DNA of 37,505 bases from Comamonadaceae bacterium (GTDB taxonomy: Bacteria > Pseudomonadota > Gammaproteobacteria > Burkholderiales > Burkholderiaceae_C), in NCBI GenBank assembly GCA_947450645.1, contig CANFWH010000020.1, positions 1 through 37,505 on the forward strand. The letters are read 5' to 3'. Under the pieces are notes generated by a model. It was given only the letters and a program-made list of their open reading frames with translations, made no database searches and was not told where the DNA came from. Positions 14,797 through 22,702 of the stretch are shown piece by piece (position 1 is the first letter of the stretch; each line of letters begins with the position of its first letter). A program made the translations under genes and the position numbers.

Positions 14797-15495
14797 TTAC
14801 CAATTGGCATTAAAAGTTTTTCGGAGGTCAGCAATATCCTCATCTGATAGAGATGACGGTTTGGGCGATGTCATTTGATACAGCTTGGCGGTTTCTTCCA
14901 ACTCTTCCAGCACCGCCATCGCCTCTGCAAGCGAGTCGTGCCAGACATTAGGGCCCAGTTTTGCCAGCATCACCGCGCGCACCGCAATCCCGCGCTTGGC
15001 GTAGTGCGCCAGCATGGCAGCCACGCGCACCGCAACTGCCGCGTCGCCAGGGCGGTGATACGGCACTAGCGGCACGTGCCCCACCTTCATCACAAAATAC
15101 GGCGTGATGGGCGGTAAGAGTTCTGGCAGCGGAGATGCGTTGGAGCTCTTGGCTGGCGCAGTCAAAGTCAGCGCCACACAAGCTGTGCTGTGGGTGTGAA
15201 TCACGGCGCTAGTTTTGGCAGCATAGGCGTGGGCGGCCTTATAGATAGCGGCATGCAAAGCGATGGTCTTGCTGGCTTTGTCTCCGCTGATGTGCTGCAA
15301 GTTGCCATCCAACTTGGCGATACGGGCGGGGTCTAAAAAGCCAAGGCACGCATCGGTGGGGGTGATTAAAAAGCCGCCACCATCAGCCTCGTCTAAACGC
15401 ACACTGATGTTGCCAGCGGTCGCATGAACGTAGCCGCGATCAAACAGGCTTTTGCCAACGCGGCAGATGTCATCGCGCAGTTGTGATTCCGTCAT
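14797..15495 (-). CDS. otnC: 3-oxo-tetronate 4-phosphate decarboxylase (class II aldolase fold)
   Basis: A 232-aa protein of the AraD/FucA class II aldolase/epimerase family. TAGNISVR (about 27-34) binds phosphate, [13 protein letters not shown] follows, and IHTHST holds metal ligands H100 and H102, with a third His probably in VPYHRPGD. The position four residues before H81, usually acidic in the family (SSE....H or TKE...LH), reads Thr in SKTIALH. In the known pathway it decarboxylates 3-oxo-tetronate 4-phosphate to dihydroxyacetone phosphate. It overlaps otnK by four bases. Confidence 0.88.
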   Translation of the reverse strand: MTESQLRDDICRVGKSLFDRGYVHATAGNISVRLDEADGGGFLITPTDACLGFLDPARIAKLDGNLQHISGDKASKTIALHAAIYKAAHAYAAKTSAVIHTHSTACVALTLTAPAKSSNASPLPELLPPITPYFVMKVGHVPLVPYHRPGDAAVAVRVAAMLAHYAKRGIAVRAVMLAKLGPNVWHDSLAEAMAVLEELEETAKLYQMTSPKPSSLSDEDIADLRKTFNANW

Positions 15496-16817
15496 TTCAA
15501 TACCTCAAACGCTTTGCTAAAAAAATCTTCTGTGCCAAAGTTACCCGACTTGAGCGCAAGGTGCAGACCCATTGGACTGGGCACATAACACCACGGCACG
15601 CCAGGGTCGATTTGCGGGCCAATTTGCATCTGCGTCAGCCCTAGCGCCTGCACACAAGCACCCGATGTTTCGCCGCCTGCCACCACAAGTTGCCTCACAC
15701 CTAGCTCAACCAAGCCAACCGCAATGCGCGACAATGTTTGCTCGACCATCTCACCTGCCAAAGCCACGCCCAGCTTGGCCTGTACGGCTTTGACGGATGC
15801 AGCATCTGCTGTCGCATAAATCAAAATAGGAGATGCCGCTTGTCCGCCTGCAAGCTTTTCAAAATTCGTTTTTGCCCAAGTCAGCGCTTCTGCAACGACA
15901 TCCACACCAGCGGTTTGCTTCTCCACAATCGCAAGCGGATCAATCGCCAGCGCGGGTAGTCCCGATGCAATGCCATGCGCCACTTGCGCATTGCTTGCCA
16001 GCGAGCAACTACCCGACACAATGGCCTGCAAGCCACGTGGAACGGGCAGTTGACTGGATGTATTGGACGAGGCTATGCCAAAGTTTTGCGGCAAACCGAT
16101 CGCGACTCCCGAGCCTGCGGTCACAAGCGGCAGCCCCTTCAATGCCTTGCCAAGCCGCATCAAATCTTGATTGGAGAGGGCATCGACCACCGCCATGCGC
16201 ACGCCTTGCTGGCGAAGTCGTTGTATCTGGGCCGTGATAGCCTCATCACCAGCAGCCACTGTTTTGTAATCAATCAATCCCACTTTTTTTTGTGTCTGCG
16301 CTTGCAGCACGCGCACCAGATTCGAGTCCGTCATCGGCGTGAGCGGATGGTTCTGCATACCGCTCTCAGACAGCAACACATCGCCGACAAACAAGTGCCC
16401 TTTAAACACTGTGCGACCGTTGTCGGGGAAGGCGGGCGTGGCAATGGTGAAGTCCGTGCCCAGCGCTTCCATTAAGGCGTCCGCCACCGCGCCGATATTG
16501 CCTTGCACGGCAGGCGTAAAGACGCTATCAAACGTAGAGCAGTATTTGAAATAGATCTGCAAGCCATGTGGATCGGGGCTTTGCGCTTGTAGCCACTCCA
16601 GTGCTGCTAGCGATTGCACCACGGCTTCGCTAGGCGGCAGCGTGCGCGATTTGAGCGCCACCACGACAGCGTCTACATTGGCATCCGCTGGCAATGGCTC
16701 AGTCGGCACGCCCATCGTTTGCATGACTCGCATACCTGATCGCACAAGGTTGTTGGCAAGATCGGTCGCGCCCGTAAAGTCGTCGGCAATGCAGCCTAAC
16801 AAGAGTAGTTTGCTCAT
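15492..16817 (-). CDS. otnK: 3-oxo-tetronate kinase (DUF1537 family)
   Basis: A 441-aa four-carbon acid sugar kinase. The N-terminal domain begins LLLGCIADDFTGATDLANNLVRSG, the DUF1537 hallmark with substrate-binding Asp residues, followed by FKYCSTFDS (about 90-98) and PAFPDNGRTVFKGHLFV (about 150). The C-terminal nucleotide-binding half contains VSGSCSLASNAQ and VVAGGETSGAC. It phosphorylates 3-oxo-tetronate at C4. It overlaps ltnD and otnC by four bases each, so it sits in a tight translationally coupled operon. Confidence 0.93.
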   Translation of the reverse strand: MSKLLLLGCIADDFTGATDLANNLVRSGMRVMQTMGVPTEPLPADANVDAVVVALKSRTLPPSEAVVQSLAALEWLQAQSPDPHGLQIYFKYCSTFDSVFTPAVQGNIGAVADALMEALGTDFTIATPAFPDNGRTVFKGHLFVGDVLLSESGMQNHPLTPMTDSNLVRVLQAQTQKKVGLIDYKTVAAGDEAITAQIQRLRQQGVRMAVVDALSNQDLMRLGKALKGLPLVTAGSGVAIGLPQNFGIASSNTSSQLPVPRGLQAIVSGSCSLASNAQVAHGIASGLPALAIDPLAIVEKQTAGVDVVAEALTWAKTNFEKLAGGQAASPILIYATADAASVKAVQAKLGVALAGEMVEQTLSRIAVGLVELGVRQLVVAGGETSGACVQALGLTQMQIGPQIDPGVPWCYVPSPMGLHLALKSGNFGTEDFFSKAFEVLK

Positions 16818-17737
16818 CTAGTTACGCTTTTTTTGGGGAGTTCAATGCCTGGGAAAATTTTAATCACAGCGCTATCGTCTTCCTTGGCAAAGCCTGCTGT
16901 ACTGGCCTGCATAAACATCTGATGCGCGGTGCTAGACAGCGGCAGCGGGAACTTGCTGGCGCGCGCCATGTCCAGCACGATGCCGAGGTCTTTCACAAAA
17001 AAATCCACCGCAGACAGCGGCGTGTAATCGGCCGCCAGCACATGCGCCATGCGGTTTTCAAACATCCAGCTATTGCCCGCGCTGTTGGTAATCACTTCGT
17101 ACAGCGCAGCCGCATCCACGCCTTCGCGCAGACCCAGCGCCATCGCCTCGGCAGCGGCGGCTATGTGTACGCCTGCCAAAAGTTGATTAATGATCTTGAC
17201 CTTGCTACCCGCACCCGCGCAGTCACTCAGCTTGTAGACCTTGGCGGCCATTGCGTTTAAAAACGGCTCAGCAATCGCGTAGGCCTCGGGTTTGCCGGCC
17301 GTCATCATGGTCATTTGGGCACTCGCCGCTTTGGCTGCGCCGCCAGAAATCGGCGCGTCGATGTAGTGAATGCCCATGGCGTTTAAACGCCCTTCCAAAG
17401 CTACCGACCAATTGGGATCAACCGTGGAGCACATCACAAAGACGCTACCGCGGCGCATAGCGGAAGCCACGCCAGCCGTGGCTTCGCCCTGTGCATTTGT
17501 GCCGCCAAATAAAACAGATTCAGTTTGTGCGGCGTTCACAACGACCGACACAATCACATCAGCAGCAGCACCCAACTCGGCCAGCGTGCCGCACGCCACG
17601 CCACCGTCTTTGACAAATGCTTCAGCTACTTCGCGCCTCACATCAAACACAAAGGGCACATGCCCCGCACGCCTTATGGACTGTGCCATCCCAGAGCCCA
17701 TGGCTCCAAGGCCAATCAAACCAATGCTTGTAGTCAT
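16814..17737 (-). CDS. ltnD: L-threonate (4-hydroxy acid) dehydrogenase
   Basis: A 307-aa beta-hydroxyacid dehydrogenase. The Rossmann motif GLGAMGSGMA is at 9-18, the substrate loop DAPISGGAAKA starts at 127, and the catalytic Lys region GAGSKVKIINQLL is at about 175-187 (likely K181). It would oxidise L-threonate to 2-oxo-tetronate with NAD+. It is first among the otn genes and overlaps otnK. D-erythronate dehydrogenase or a garR-like role are less likely given neighbours. Confidence 0.88.
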   Translation of the reverse strand: MTTSIGLIGLGAMGSGMAQSIRRAGHVPFVFDVRREVAEAFVKDGGVACGTLAELGAAADVIVSVVVNAAQTESVLFGGTNAQGEATAGVASAMRRGSVFVMCSTVDPNWSVALEGRLNAMGIHYIDAPISGGAAKAASAQMTMMTAGKPEAYAIAEPFLNAMAAKVYKLSDCAGAGSKVKIINQLLAGVHIAAAAEAMALGLREGVDAAALYEVITNSAGNSWMFENRMAHVLAADYTPLSAVDFFVKDLGIVLDMARASKFPLPLSSTAHQMFMQASTAGFAKEDDSAVIKIFPGIELPKKSVTR

Positions 17738-17743
17738 AGCTAT

Positions 17744-18877
17744 TTATAGTGATGGGTTAATGAGATATTTTGTGCCTGTCGTCCGCGCACCATACGCCGC
17801 AATGGCATCCAAGCTCAGCGCCCCCACCAGCGAAATTTCTTTGGCGTAATGGCTCGCAAACGTTGTCTTTAATTCTGCGGCTACACGGGCTTTCAGTTCC
17901 ACCAATTTTGCGCTGCCGAGCTTTTGCAAATACGGAAATACCAACCAGCCACCCACGCCCCACGCCATGCCGAAGCTACGGTTAAACGTGGTGGGACTGG
18001 TATCCAAGCCACCATACAAATACACCTGCTTATGCGTCACAGAGCCATAGCGGCTGTACTCTTTCGCAGTTTTGTTCAAGGCAGCTTCCATGCACGTCAG
18101 GATCTGCCCCGCTAGCTTGCCGCCGCCTGTGGCATCAAAGGCCAGCGTTGCGCCCGTGGCAACTAATGTTGCCGTCAAGTCATCCAAAAATGATGGCTGC
18201 GAGCTATCCACAATATACGCAGCACCAAGTGCTTTGAGCATCGCCGCTTGCGCAGGCGAACGCACAATGTTGACGAGATCAATACCGTCTTTGATACAAA
18301 TTTTGTTCAGCATTTGTCCCAAGTTCGATGCTGCTGCCGTGTGCACGATGGCCTTGTGACCCTCGTGGCGCATGGTCTCCACAAAGGCCAGGGCTGTGAG
18401 TGGATTGACGTAGCAAGATGCGCCATCTGCGGCTGTAGCATCTGCTGGTAACACGAGGCAAGAATCAGCTTTAACTGAGCGGTACTGCGAATACATGGCG
18501 CCCGCCAGAATCGACACCGTTTTGCCAAGCAAGGCTTGCGCGGCAGCAGATGCACCTGCCGCTACGACCACGCCTGCGCCTTCGTTACCCACGGGCATAA
18601 ATTGGTTTAAGCGTGCGGCCATGCTCTTCATATAAGCATCAGGAATCTTCATCGTCGTCACGCGAGCTGCGCCCTCGCCTTGCACGCTCGCTGTGCTCAC
18701 ATCGGCTGCACCAAACAAGAGGCCAATGTCGGAAGGGTTAAGCGGCGTGGCCTGCACGCGAACGACCACTTCGTCTGCTGCTGGCGCGGGCGTATCGACG
18801 CTGACGAGGGATAGCTCTAATTCGCCGCTGGGCTTGACAAGCGAGCGAAGTTGTAGGCCTGTGAAAGATGTGCTCAT
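17744..18877 (-). CDS. MDR-superfamily zinc-type alcohol dehydrogenase-like oxidoreductase
   Basis: A 377-aa protein from ATG 18877 with GAGGAA upstream. The N-terminal GroES-like domain has VRVQATPLNPSDIGLLFG and FMPVGNEGAGVVVAAG; the Rossmann half shows TAAASNLGQML, then VDSSQPSFLDDL and FDATGGGKLA. The ligands of the catalytic zinc in classical ADHs are not evident, so a quinone-reductase/enoyl-reductase-like NADPH enzyme is more likely. It lies six bases upstream of ltnD, so it is in the same transcript, but no role for it in threonate catabolism is established to my knowledge. Confidence 0.82.
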   Translation of the reverse strand: MSTSFTGLQLRSLVKPSGELELSLVSVDTPAPAADEVVVRVQATPLNPSDIGLLFGAADVSTASVQGEGAARVTTMKIPDAYMKSMAARLNQFMPVGNEGAGVVVAAGASAAAQALLGKTVSILAGAMYSQYRSVKADSCLVLPADATAADGASCYVNPLTALAFVETMRHEGHKAIVHTAAASNLGQMLNKICIKDGIDLVNIVRSPAQAAMLKALGAAYIVDSSQPSFLDDLTATLVATGATLAFDATGGGKLAGQILTCMEAALNKTAKEYSRYGSVTHKQVYLYGGLDTSPTTFNRSFGMAWGVGGWLVFPYLQKLGSAKLVELKARVAAELKTTFASHYAKEISLVGALSLDAIAAYGARTTGTKYLINPSL

Positions 18878-18912
18878 AATCAATTCCTCAAATTATTTTT
18901 TGGAGATTCATT

Positions 18913-19716
18913 ATGCCCAGCAACTTCACAACCAACCTCTTTTCACTCCACGGACGCGTCGCGCTTGTTACGGGCGGCTACCGAGGCATTGGCCGCATGA
19001 TTGCCACTGGCTTTTTGCAGCAAGGCGCAACGGTCTATATCTGCGGGCGTAAAGCGCTGGAGTGCGACACCGCCGCCAAAGAAATGTCTGCGTTTGGAAA
19101 ATGCATCTCGATTCCCGCCGATCTGTCCAGCATGAAAGGCGTCGAAGCTTTAGTCAAAGCCTTCAAAGCGCACGAGTCCAAGTTAGATATCTTGGTCAAC
19201 AACGCAGGCGCGGCATGGGCCGAGCCCTTTGCCGATTTCCCAGAAAAAGGCTGGGACAAGGTCGTCGATCTCAACTTAAAAACGCCCTTCTTCTTAACGC
19301 TAGCGCTCCATCCAGAATTGCAAAAAAGTGCTCGGCAAGCCGCATCCAGTATGGGCTCGCACTGTGCCAAAGTGATCAATATCGCCAGCATTGACGGCAT
19401 CTCCGTCAATCCGATGGAGACGTATTCCTATGCCGCCAGCAAGGCGGGACTCATCCACTTAACCAAACGCATGGCGCTCAGACTTGCGCCAGAAGGCATT
19501 GCCGTATCCGCCATTGCCCCAGGCGCGTTTGCCTCCGACATGAACACTGTTGCCAGAGACCAGGCCGAGGAAACCGCCAAGCGCATTCCGTCCCGCCGCA
19601 TCGGGACAGCCGAAGACATGGCAGGCGCGGCGATTTATCTGGCCTCGCGGGCGGGGGACTATGTGGTGGGCTCAACGCTCATCGTGGATGGCGGGGTGAC
19701 ATATGCTCGTGGCTAA
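18913..19716 (+). CDS. SDR-family oxidoreductase (RhlG/FabG-like)
   Basis: A 267-aa short-chain dehydrogenase. The cofactor motif TGGYRGIG is at 20-27, NNAG at 96-99, the catalytic Ser in NIASIDG near 159, and Y173-x-x-x-K177 in SYAASK. The C-terminal IVDGG is typical. CGRK after the second strand (44-47) suggests NADPH preference. GGAG lies before the ATG. The start is only 35 bases from the divergent MDR gene, so both promoters must overlap coding sequence. It heads an operon with a crotonase and two GSTs. The substrate is unknown. Confidence 0.92.
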   Translation: MPSNFTTNLFSLHGRVALVTGGYRGIGRMIATGFLQQGATVYICGRKALECDTAAKEMSAFGKCISIPADLSSMKGVEALVKAFKAHESKLDILVNNAGAAWAEPFADFPEKGWDKVVDLNLKTPFFLTLALHPELQKSARQAASSMGSHCAKVINIASIDGISVNPMETYSYAASKAGLIHLTKRMALRLAPEGIAVSAIAPGAFASDMNTVARDQAEETAKRIPSRRIGTAEDMAGAAIYLASRAGDYVVGSTLIVDGGVTYARG

Positions 19717-19734
19717 GAACAATAAGAAAACAAC

Positions 19735-20538
19735 ATGACACAAGATTTATTAGAGAGCGTCGAGGGCGGCATTGCTACCCTCACTATGAATCGCCCAGAG
19801 GCACGCAATGCACTCACGCGCCCGATGCTGGCTGCTATGTCGAAGGCCTTGCAGCGCTTGGCTTTAGACCCCGCTGTACGCCTTGTGGTGTTGACGGGAA
19901 CAGGCGCTGCGTTTTGCTCGGGTGGGGACGTGAAAGGCTTTGCCAAAAATGCCGCTAATGGTGCGCCCATCGATGCCACATTTGACCAGAAAGTATCAGA
20001 GCTCCGCGCCCGTATGGATGTCTCCCACATATTGCACGAAATGCCAAAACCCACGCTGGCTGTGATCCCCGGGCCTGCGGCGGGTGCAGGATTGTCGCTG
20101 GCATTGGCTTGTGATTTGCGCATAGCAGCGGATGATGCGAAGCTAACAACCGCCTTTGCGATGGTCGGCTTGTCGGGCGATTTTGGCGGCAGTTATTTTT
20201 TGAATCATTTAGTGGGGGCTGCGAAGGCACGTGAGATGTACTTCACAGGGCAAGTGATTCGCGGCGAGGAAGCGCTGCGCATTGGACTCGTCAATCGCTG
20301 CGTGCCAGCGGCTGATTTACCCGCAGCTGCCAAAGCATGGGCGCAAGAATTAGCGGCGCTACCCACGGTTGCCGTGGGCTACATGAAACGCAATTTGAAT
20401 GTGGGGATGCGCAGTTCGCTCGCGGACACTTTAGACACCGAGGCCATGCACATGATTCGCACCTTTGATACCGATGACCACAAAGGCGCGGCAGTGGCGT
20501 TTGTGGAGAAGCGCAAACCGACTTTTCAAGGACGTTAA
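19735..20538 (+). CDS. Enoyl-CoA hydratase/isomerase family protein (PaaG-like)
   Basis: A 267-aa crotonase. LTMNRPEARNALT opens the fold, GAAFCSGGDVKGF (about 58-70) and PGPAAGAGLSLALACDLRIA (about 112-131) form the oxyanion hole, and GLSGDFGGSYFL (about 145-156) carries Asp where many isomerases and hydratases have Glu. The C-terminus VEKRKPTFQGR is typical. It follows the SDR gene after 18 bases, and its stop codon directly abuts the YghU start. A 2-enoyl-CoA isomerase or hydratase activity is likely; the substrate is not known. Confidence 0.9.
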   Translation: MTQDLLESVEGGIATLTMNRPEARNALTRPMLAAMSKALQRLALDPAVRLVVLTGTGAAFCSGGDVKGFAKNAANGAPIDATFDQKVSELRARMDVSHILHEMPKPTLAVIPGPAAGAGLSLALACDLRIAADDAKLTTAFAMVGLSGDFGGSYFLNHLVGAAKAREMYFTGQVIRGEEALRIGLVNRCVPAADLPAAAKAWAQELAALPTVAVGYMKRNLNVGMRSSLADTLDTEAMHMIRTFDTDDHKGAAVAFVEKRKPTFQGR

Positions 20539-21441
20539 ATGACTGACCAGACTACCAACACCACCGACTACACCCCGCCCACCGTTTGGACATGGGACAA
20601 AGAAAGCGGCGGGCGTTTTGCCAATATCAATCGTCCGATTAGCGGCGCAACGCATGACAAGGATTTGCCCGTGGGCAAGCATCCGATGCAGCTGTATTCG
20701 CTAGCCACGCCCAATGGCGTGAAAGTGACTGTGATGCTGGAGGAGCTATTGGCACTGGGTCATGCAGGCGCAGAGTACGACGCTTGGCTGATTCGCATTA
20801 ACGAGGGCGATCAATTCAGTAGTGGCTTTGTCGCCGTCAATCCCAATTCCAAAATTCCTGCGCTGCTAGATCGCAGCAATCCAGATAAGCCCATTCGCGT
20901 ATTTGAGTCGGGCGCGATCTTGCTGCACTTGGCGAATAAGTTTGGCGCGTTTTTGCCAACGGATGCTTCTGAAAAAGCTGAGTGCTTGTCGTGGTTGTTT
21001 TGGCAAATGGGAAGTGCGCCGTATTTGGGCGGCGGCTTTGGTCATTTTTACGCCTATGCGCCGACCAAGCAGGAGTACCCGATTAACCGCTTTGCCATGG
21101 AAGTCAAACGCCAAATGGATGTGCTGGATCGGCGCTTGGCTGAAAGCGCATATCTTGCAGGCAGCGAATACACCATTGCCGACATGGCGGTGTGGGCTTG
21201 GTACGGCTCGCTAGCTAAAGGGCTGCTTTACGGCGCAGGTGAGTTTTTGCAAGTGCAAACTTACACCAACGTGATGCGCTGGACGGACGAGATTGCCAAT
21301 CGTCCTGCCGTGCAACGTGGTCGCATGGTGAATCGCGTGATGGGTAAGCCTGAGAGTCAATTACACGAGCGGCATGATGCCAGCGACTTCGACGCGGTGC
21401 TCGCCCTAGCAGCCAAAGCTGCGCAGGAATCCGCTTCATGA
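20539..21441 (+). CDS. yghU: Glutathione-dependent disulfide-bond oxidoreductase YghU
   Basis: A 300-aa Nu-class GST family protein very close in reading to E. coli YghU: VWTWDKESGGRFANINRP, then LPVGKHPMQLYSLATPNGVKVTVMLEELLALG, FSSGFVAVNPNSKIPAL and GGGFGHFYAYAP. The N-terminal thioredoxin-like domain binds glutathione (Thr/Asn in ATPNG), and the C-terminal helical domain includes YTIADMAVW. It ends LHERHDASDF as in YghU, plus a short Ala-rich tail. The ATG follows the crotonase stop with no gap and overlaps the next GST by four bases. Confidence 0.93.
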   Translation: MTDQTTNTTDYTPPTVWTWDKESGGRFANINRPISGATHDKDLPVGKHPMQLYSLATPNGVKVTVMLEELLALGHAGAEYDAWLIRINEGDQFSSGFVAVNPNSKIPALLDRSNPDKPIRVFESGAILLHLANKFGAFLPTDASEKAECLSWLFWQMGSAPYLGGGFGHFYAYAPTKQEYPINRFAMEVKRQMDVLDRRLAESAYLAGSEYTIADMAVWAWYGSLAKGLLYGAGEFLQVQTYTNVMRWTDEIANRPAVQRGRMVNRVMGKPESQLHERHDASDFDAVLALAAKAAQESAS

Positions 21442-22067
21442 TTTTTTACGATTGCGCGACGGCTCCCAGTCCACGCCGAGCCCGCATTTTGCTTGCCGAA
21501 AAAGGCGTGACTTTTGAGACTGTCCAGATTGATCTGCGCACAGGTGAACAAATGGGCGAGGCATATCGAGCCATCAATCCGCAGTGCACGGTACCAGCGC
21601 TCGCCACGCCCGAAGGCATGGTGCTGACCGACAACGCGGCCATCACCGCGTATTTAGAAGCTGCGTATCCAGAGACACCGATGCTAGGCCGCACAGCGAT
21701 GGATAAAGCCGAAATCGCAAGCTGGAATTGGCGCATAGAGTTTGAAGGTTTGATGGCGATTGCCGAAGCCTTGCGCAACAGTGCGCCCGCTATGGTGAAC
21801 CGAGCCCTACCTGGCCCTGTGGACTACGCGCAAATCCCAGAGCTGGCTGCGCGGGGCTTGCAGCGTGTGCAGCACTTTATGAACATGCTGGATACGCACT
21901 TGGCGGGGCGTGAATTTATCGCCGCCAACCAACTCAGCATTGCCGACATCACCGCCGTGGTTGCCGTTGATTTTGCGAGAGTCGTGAGGATCAAACCCAG
22001 CGATCAGCACACGAATCTTTTGCGCTGGCGTGCCGCTTTAGCGCTGCGGCCTGCTTTTAATTTGTAA
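21438..22067 (+). CDS. Glutathione S-transferase family protein
   Basis: A 209-aa cytosolic GST. The N-terminal thioredoxin-like domain has FYDCATAPSPRRARILLAEKGV, with APSPRR replacing the usual CPFC/SPNS active-site stretch, then INPQCTVPAL (cis-Pro) and LTDNAAITAYLE. The C-terminal helical domain has the capping motif QLSIADITAVV near residue 170. It is the last gene of the SDR-crotonase-YghU-GST operon and overlaps yghU by ATGA. It probably conjugates or reduces a reactive thioether or acyl intermediate. Confidence 0.9.
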   Translation: MIFYDCATAPSPRRARILLAEKGVTFETVQIDLRTGEQMGEAYRAINPQCTVPALATPEGMVLTDNAAITAYLEAAYPETPMLGRTAMDKAEIASWNWRIEFEGLMAIAEALRNSAPAMVNRALPGPVDYAQIPELAARGLQRVQHFMNMLDTHLAGREFIAANQLSIADITAVVAVDFARVVRIKPSDQHTNLLRWRAALALRPAFNL

Positions 22068-22102
22068 TTGACACTAATAACGTTTCGCGTTATTATTAAG
22101 AC
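22068..22102 (+). promoter_or_regulatory. higBA promoter with HigA-type operator
   Basis: TTGACA (22068-22073) and TATTAT (22091-22096) are separated by 17 bases. The 8-bp inverted repeat TAATAACG-TTTCG-CGTTATTA (22075-22095) covers the spacer and the start of the -10 hexamer, which fits autorepression by the HigB-HigA complex. The expected start site falls at about 22102-22104, on or next to the higB ATG, so the mRNA may be leaderless. Confidence 0.82.
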
Positions 22103-22381
22103 ATGATTCAGAGTTTCAACTGCAACGACACTCGCGCTCTTTTTGATGGGCGACGTGTGGCGCGATTTAAAAATTTTGAATCGGTTGCGATGCGTAAATT
22201 GCAACAGTTACATGCAGCCATTGAACTCAATTTTTTGCGTGTGCCGCCTGGGAATAAGTTAGAAGCACTCAAAGGCAATCGCGCGGGGCAGCACAGTATT
22301 CGGATTAACGATCAATGGCGGCTTTGTTTTGTGTGGTCAAACGGCCACGCCAACCGCGTTGAAATTGTGGACTATCACTGA
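22103..22381 (+). CDS. higB: HigB-type toxin (RelE/ParE superfamily)
   Basis: A 92-aa ribosome-dependent mRNA interferase-like toxin. It shows the HigB pattern: ARFKNFESVAMRKLQQLHAA, then VPPGNKLEALKGNRAGQHSIRINDQWRLCFVW and a C-terminal VEIVDYH. These match the basic and aromatic catalytic residues of HigB/killer proteins. The toxin gene comes first, as is usual for higBA. No ribosome site precedes the ATG, which lies at the predicted transcription start. Confidence 0.93.
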   Translation: MIQSFNCNDTRALFDGRRVARFKNFESVAMRKLQQLHAAIELNFLRVPPGNKLEALKGNRAGQHSIRINDQWRLCFVWSNGHANRVEIVDYH

Positions 22382-22392
22382 AGGAGAACCCT

Positions 22393-22695
22393 ATGACTCG
22401 CCAAGTACCGCTCACTCACCCTGGCATCATTTTGCTAGAAGACTTTCTGAAACCGATGGGCATCAGCCAGTACGCACTCGCCAAAGCGATTGATGTTCCG
22501 CCGCGCCGCATCAATGAAATTGTGAAAGGTCTGCGCTCCATTACGGTTGACACCGCTCTGCGCTTGGGCGCGTTCTTTGGTGTCCATGCGCAAAGCTGGG
22601 TCAATATGCAAACGCATTACGACACAGAGACCGCAAGGCACGCCATGGTGGATGTGCTCTCGCGCATTCATGCTTACGAACCTGAGATGGCGTGA
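22393..22695 (+). CDS. higA: HigA-type antitoxin (XRE-family HTH)
   Basis: A 100-aa antitoxin and repressor. HPGIILLEDFLKPMGISQYALAKAIDVPPRRINEIVKGLRSIT (about residues 9-51) is the HigA helix-turn-helix, and LRLGAFFGVHAQSWVNMQ follows. AAGGAG lies eight to nine bases before the ATG, so it should be translated much better than higB. It should bind the inverted repeat in the higB promoter. hsdR starts seven bases after its stop, so this repressor probably also governs the restriction genes. Confidence 0.94.
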   Translation: MTRQVPLTHPGIILLEDFLKPMGISQYALAKAIDVPPRRINEIVKGLRSITVDTALRLGAFFGVHAQSWVNMQTHYDTETARHAMVDVLSRIHAYEPEMA

Positions 22696-22702
22696 AGTCA
22701 CT

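Noticed and set aside
22547-22702. N-terminal extension of hsdR
   Set aside because: It is the shadow of higA. The HsdR family start fits ATG 22703.
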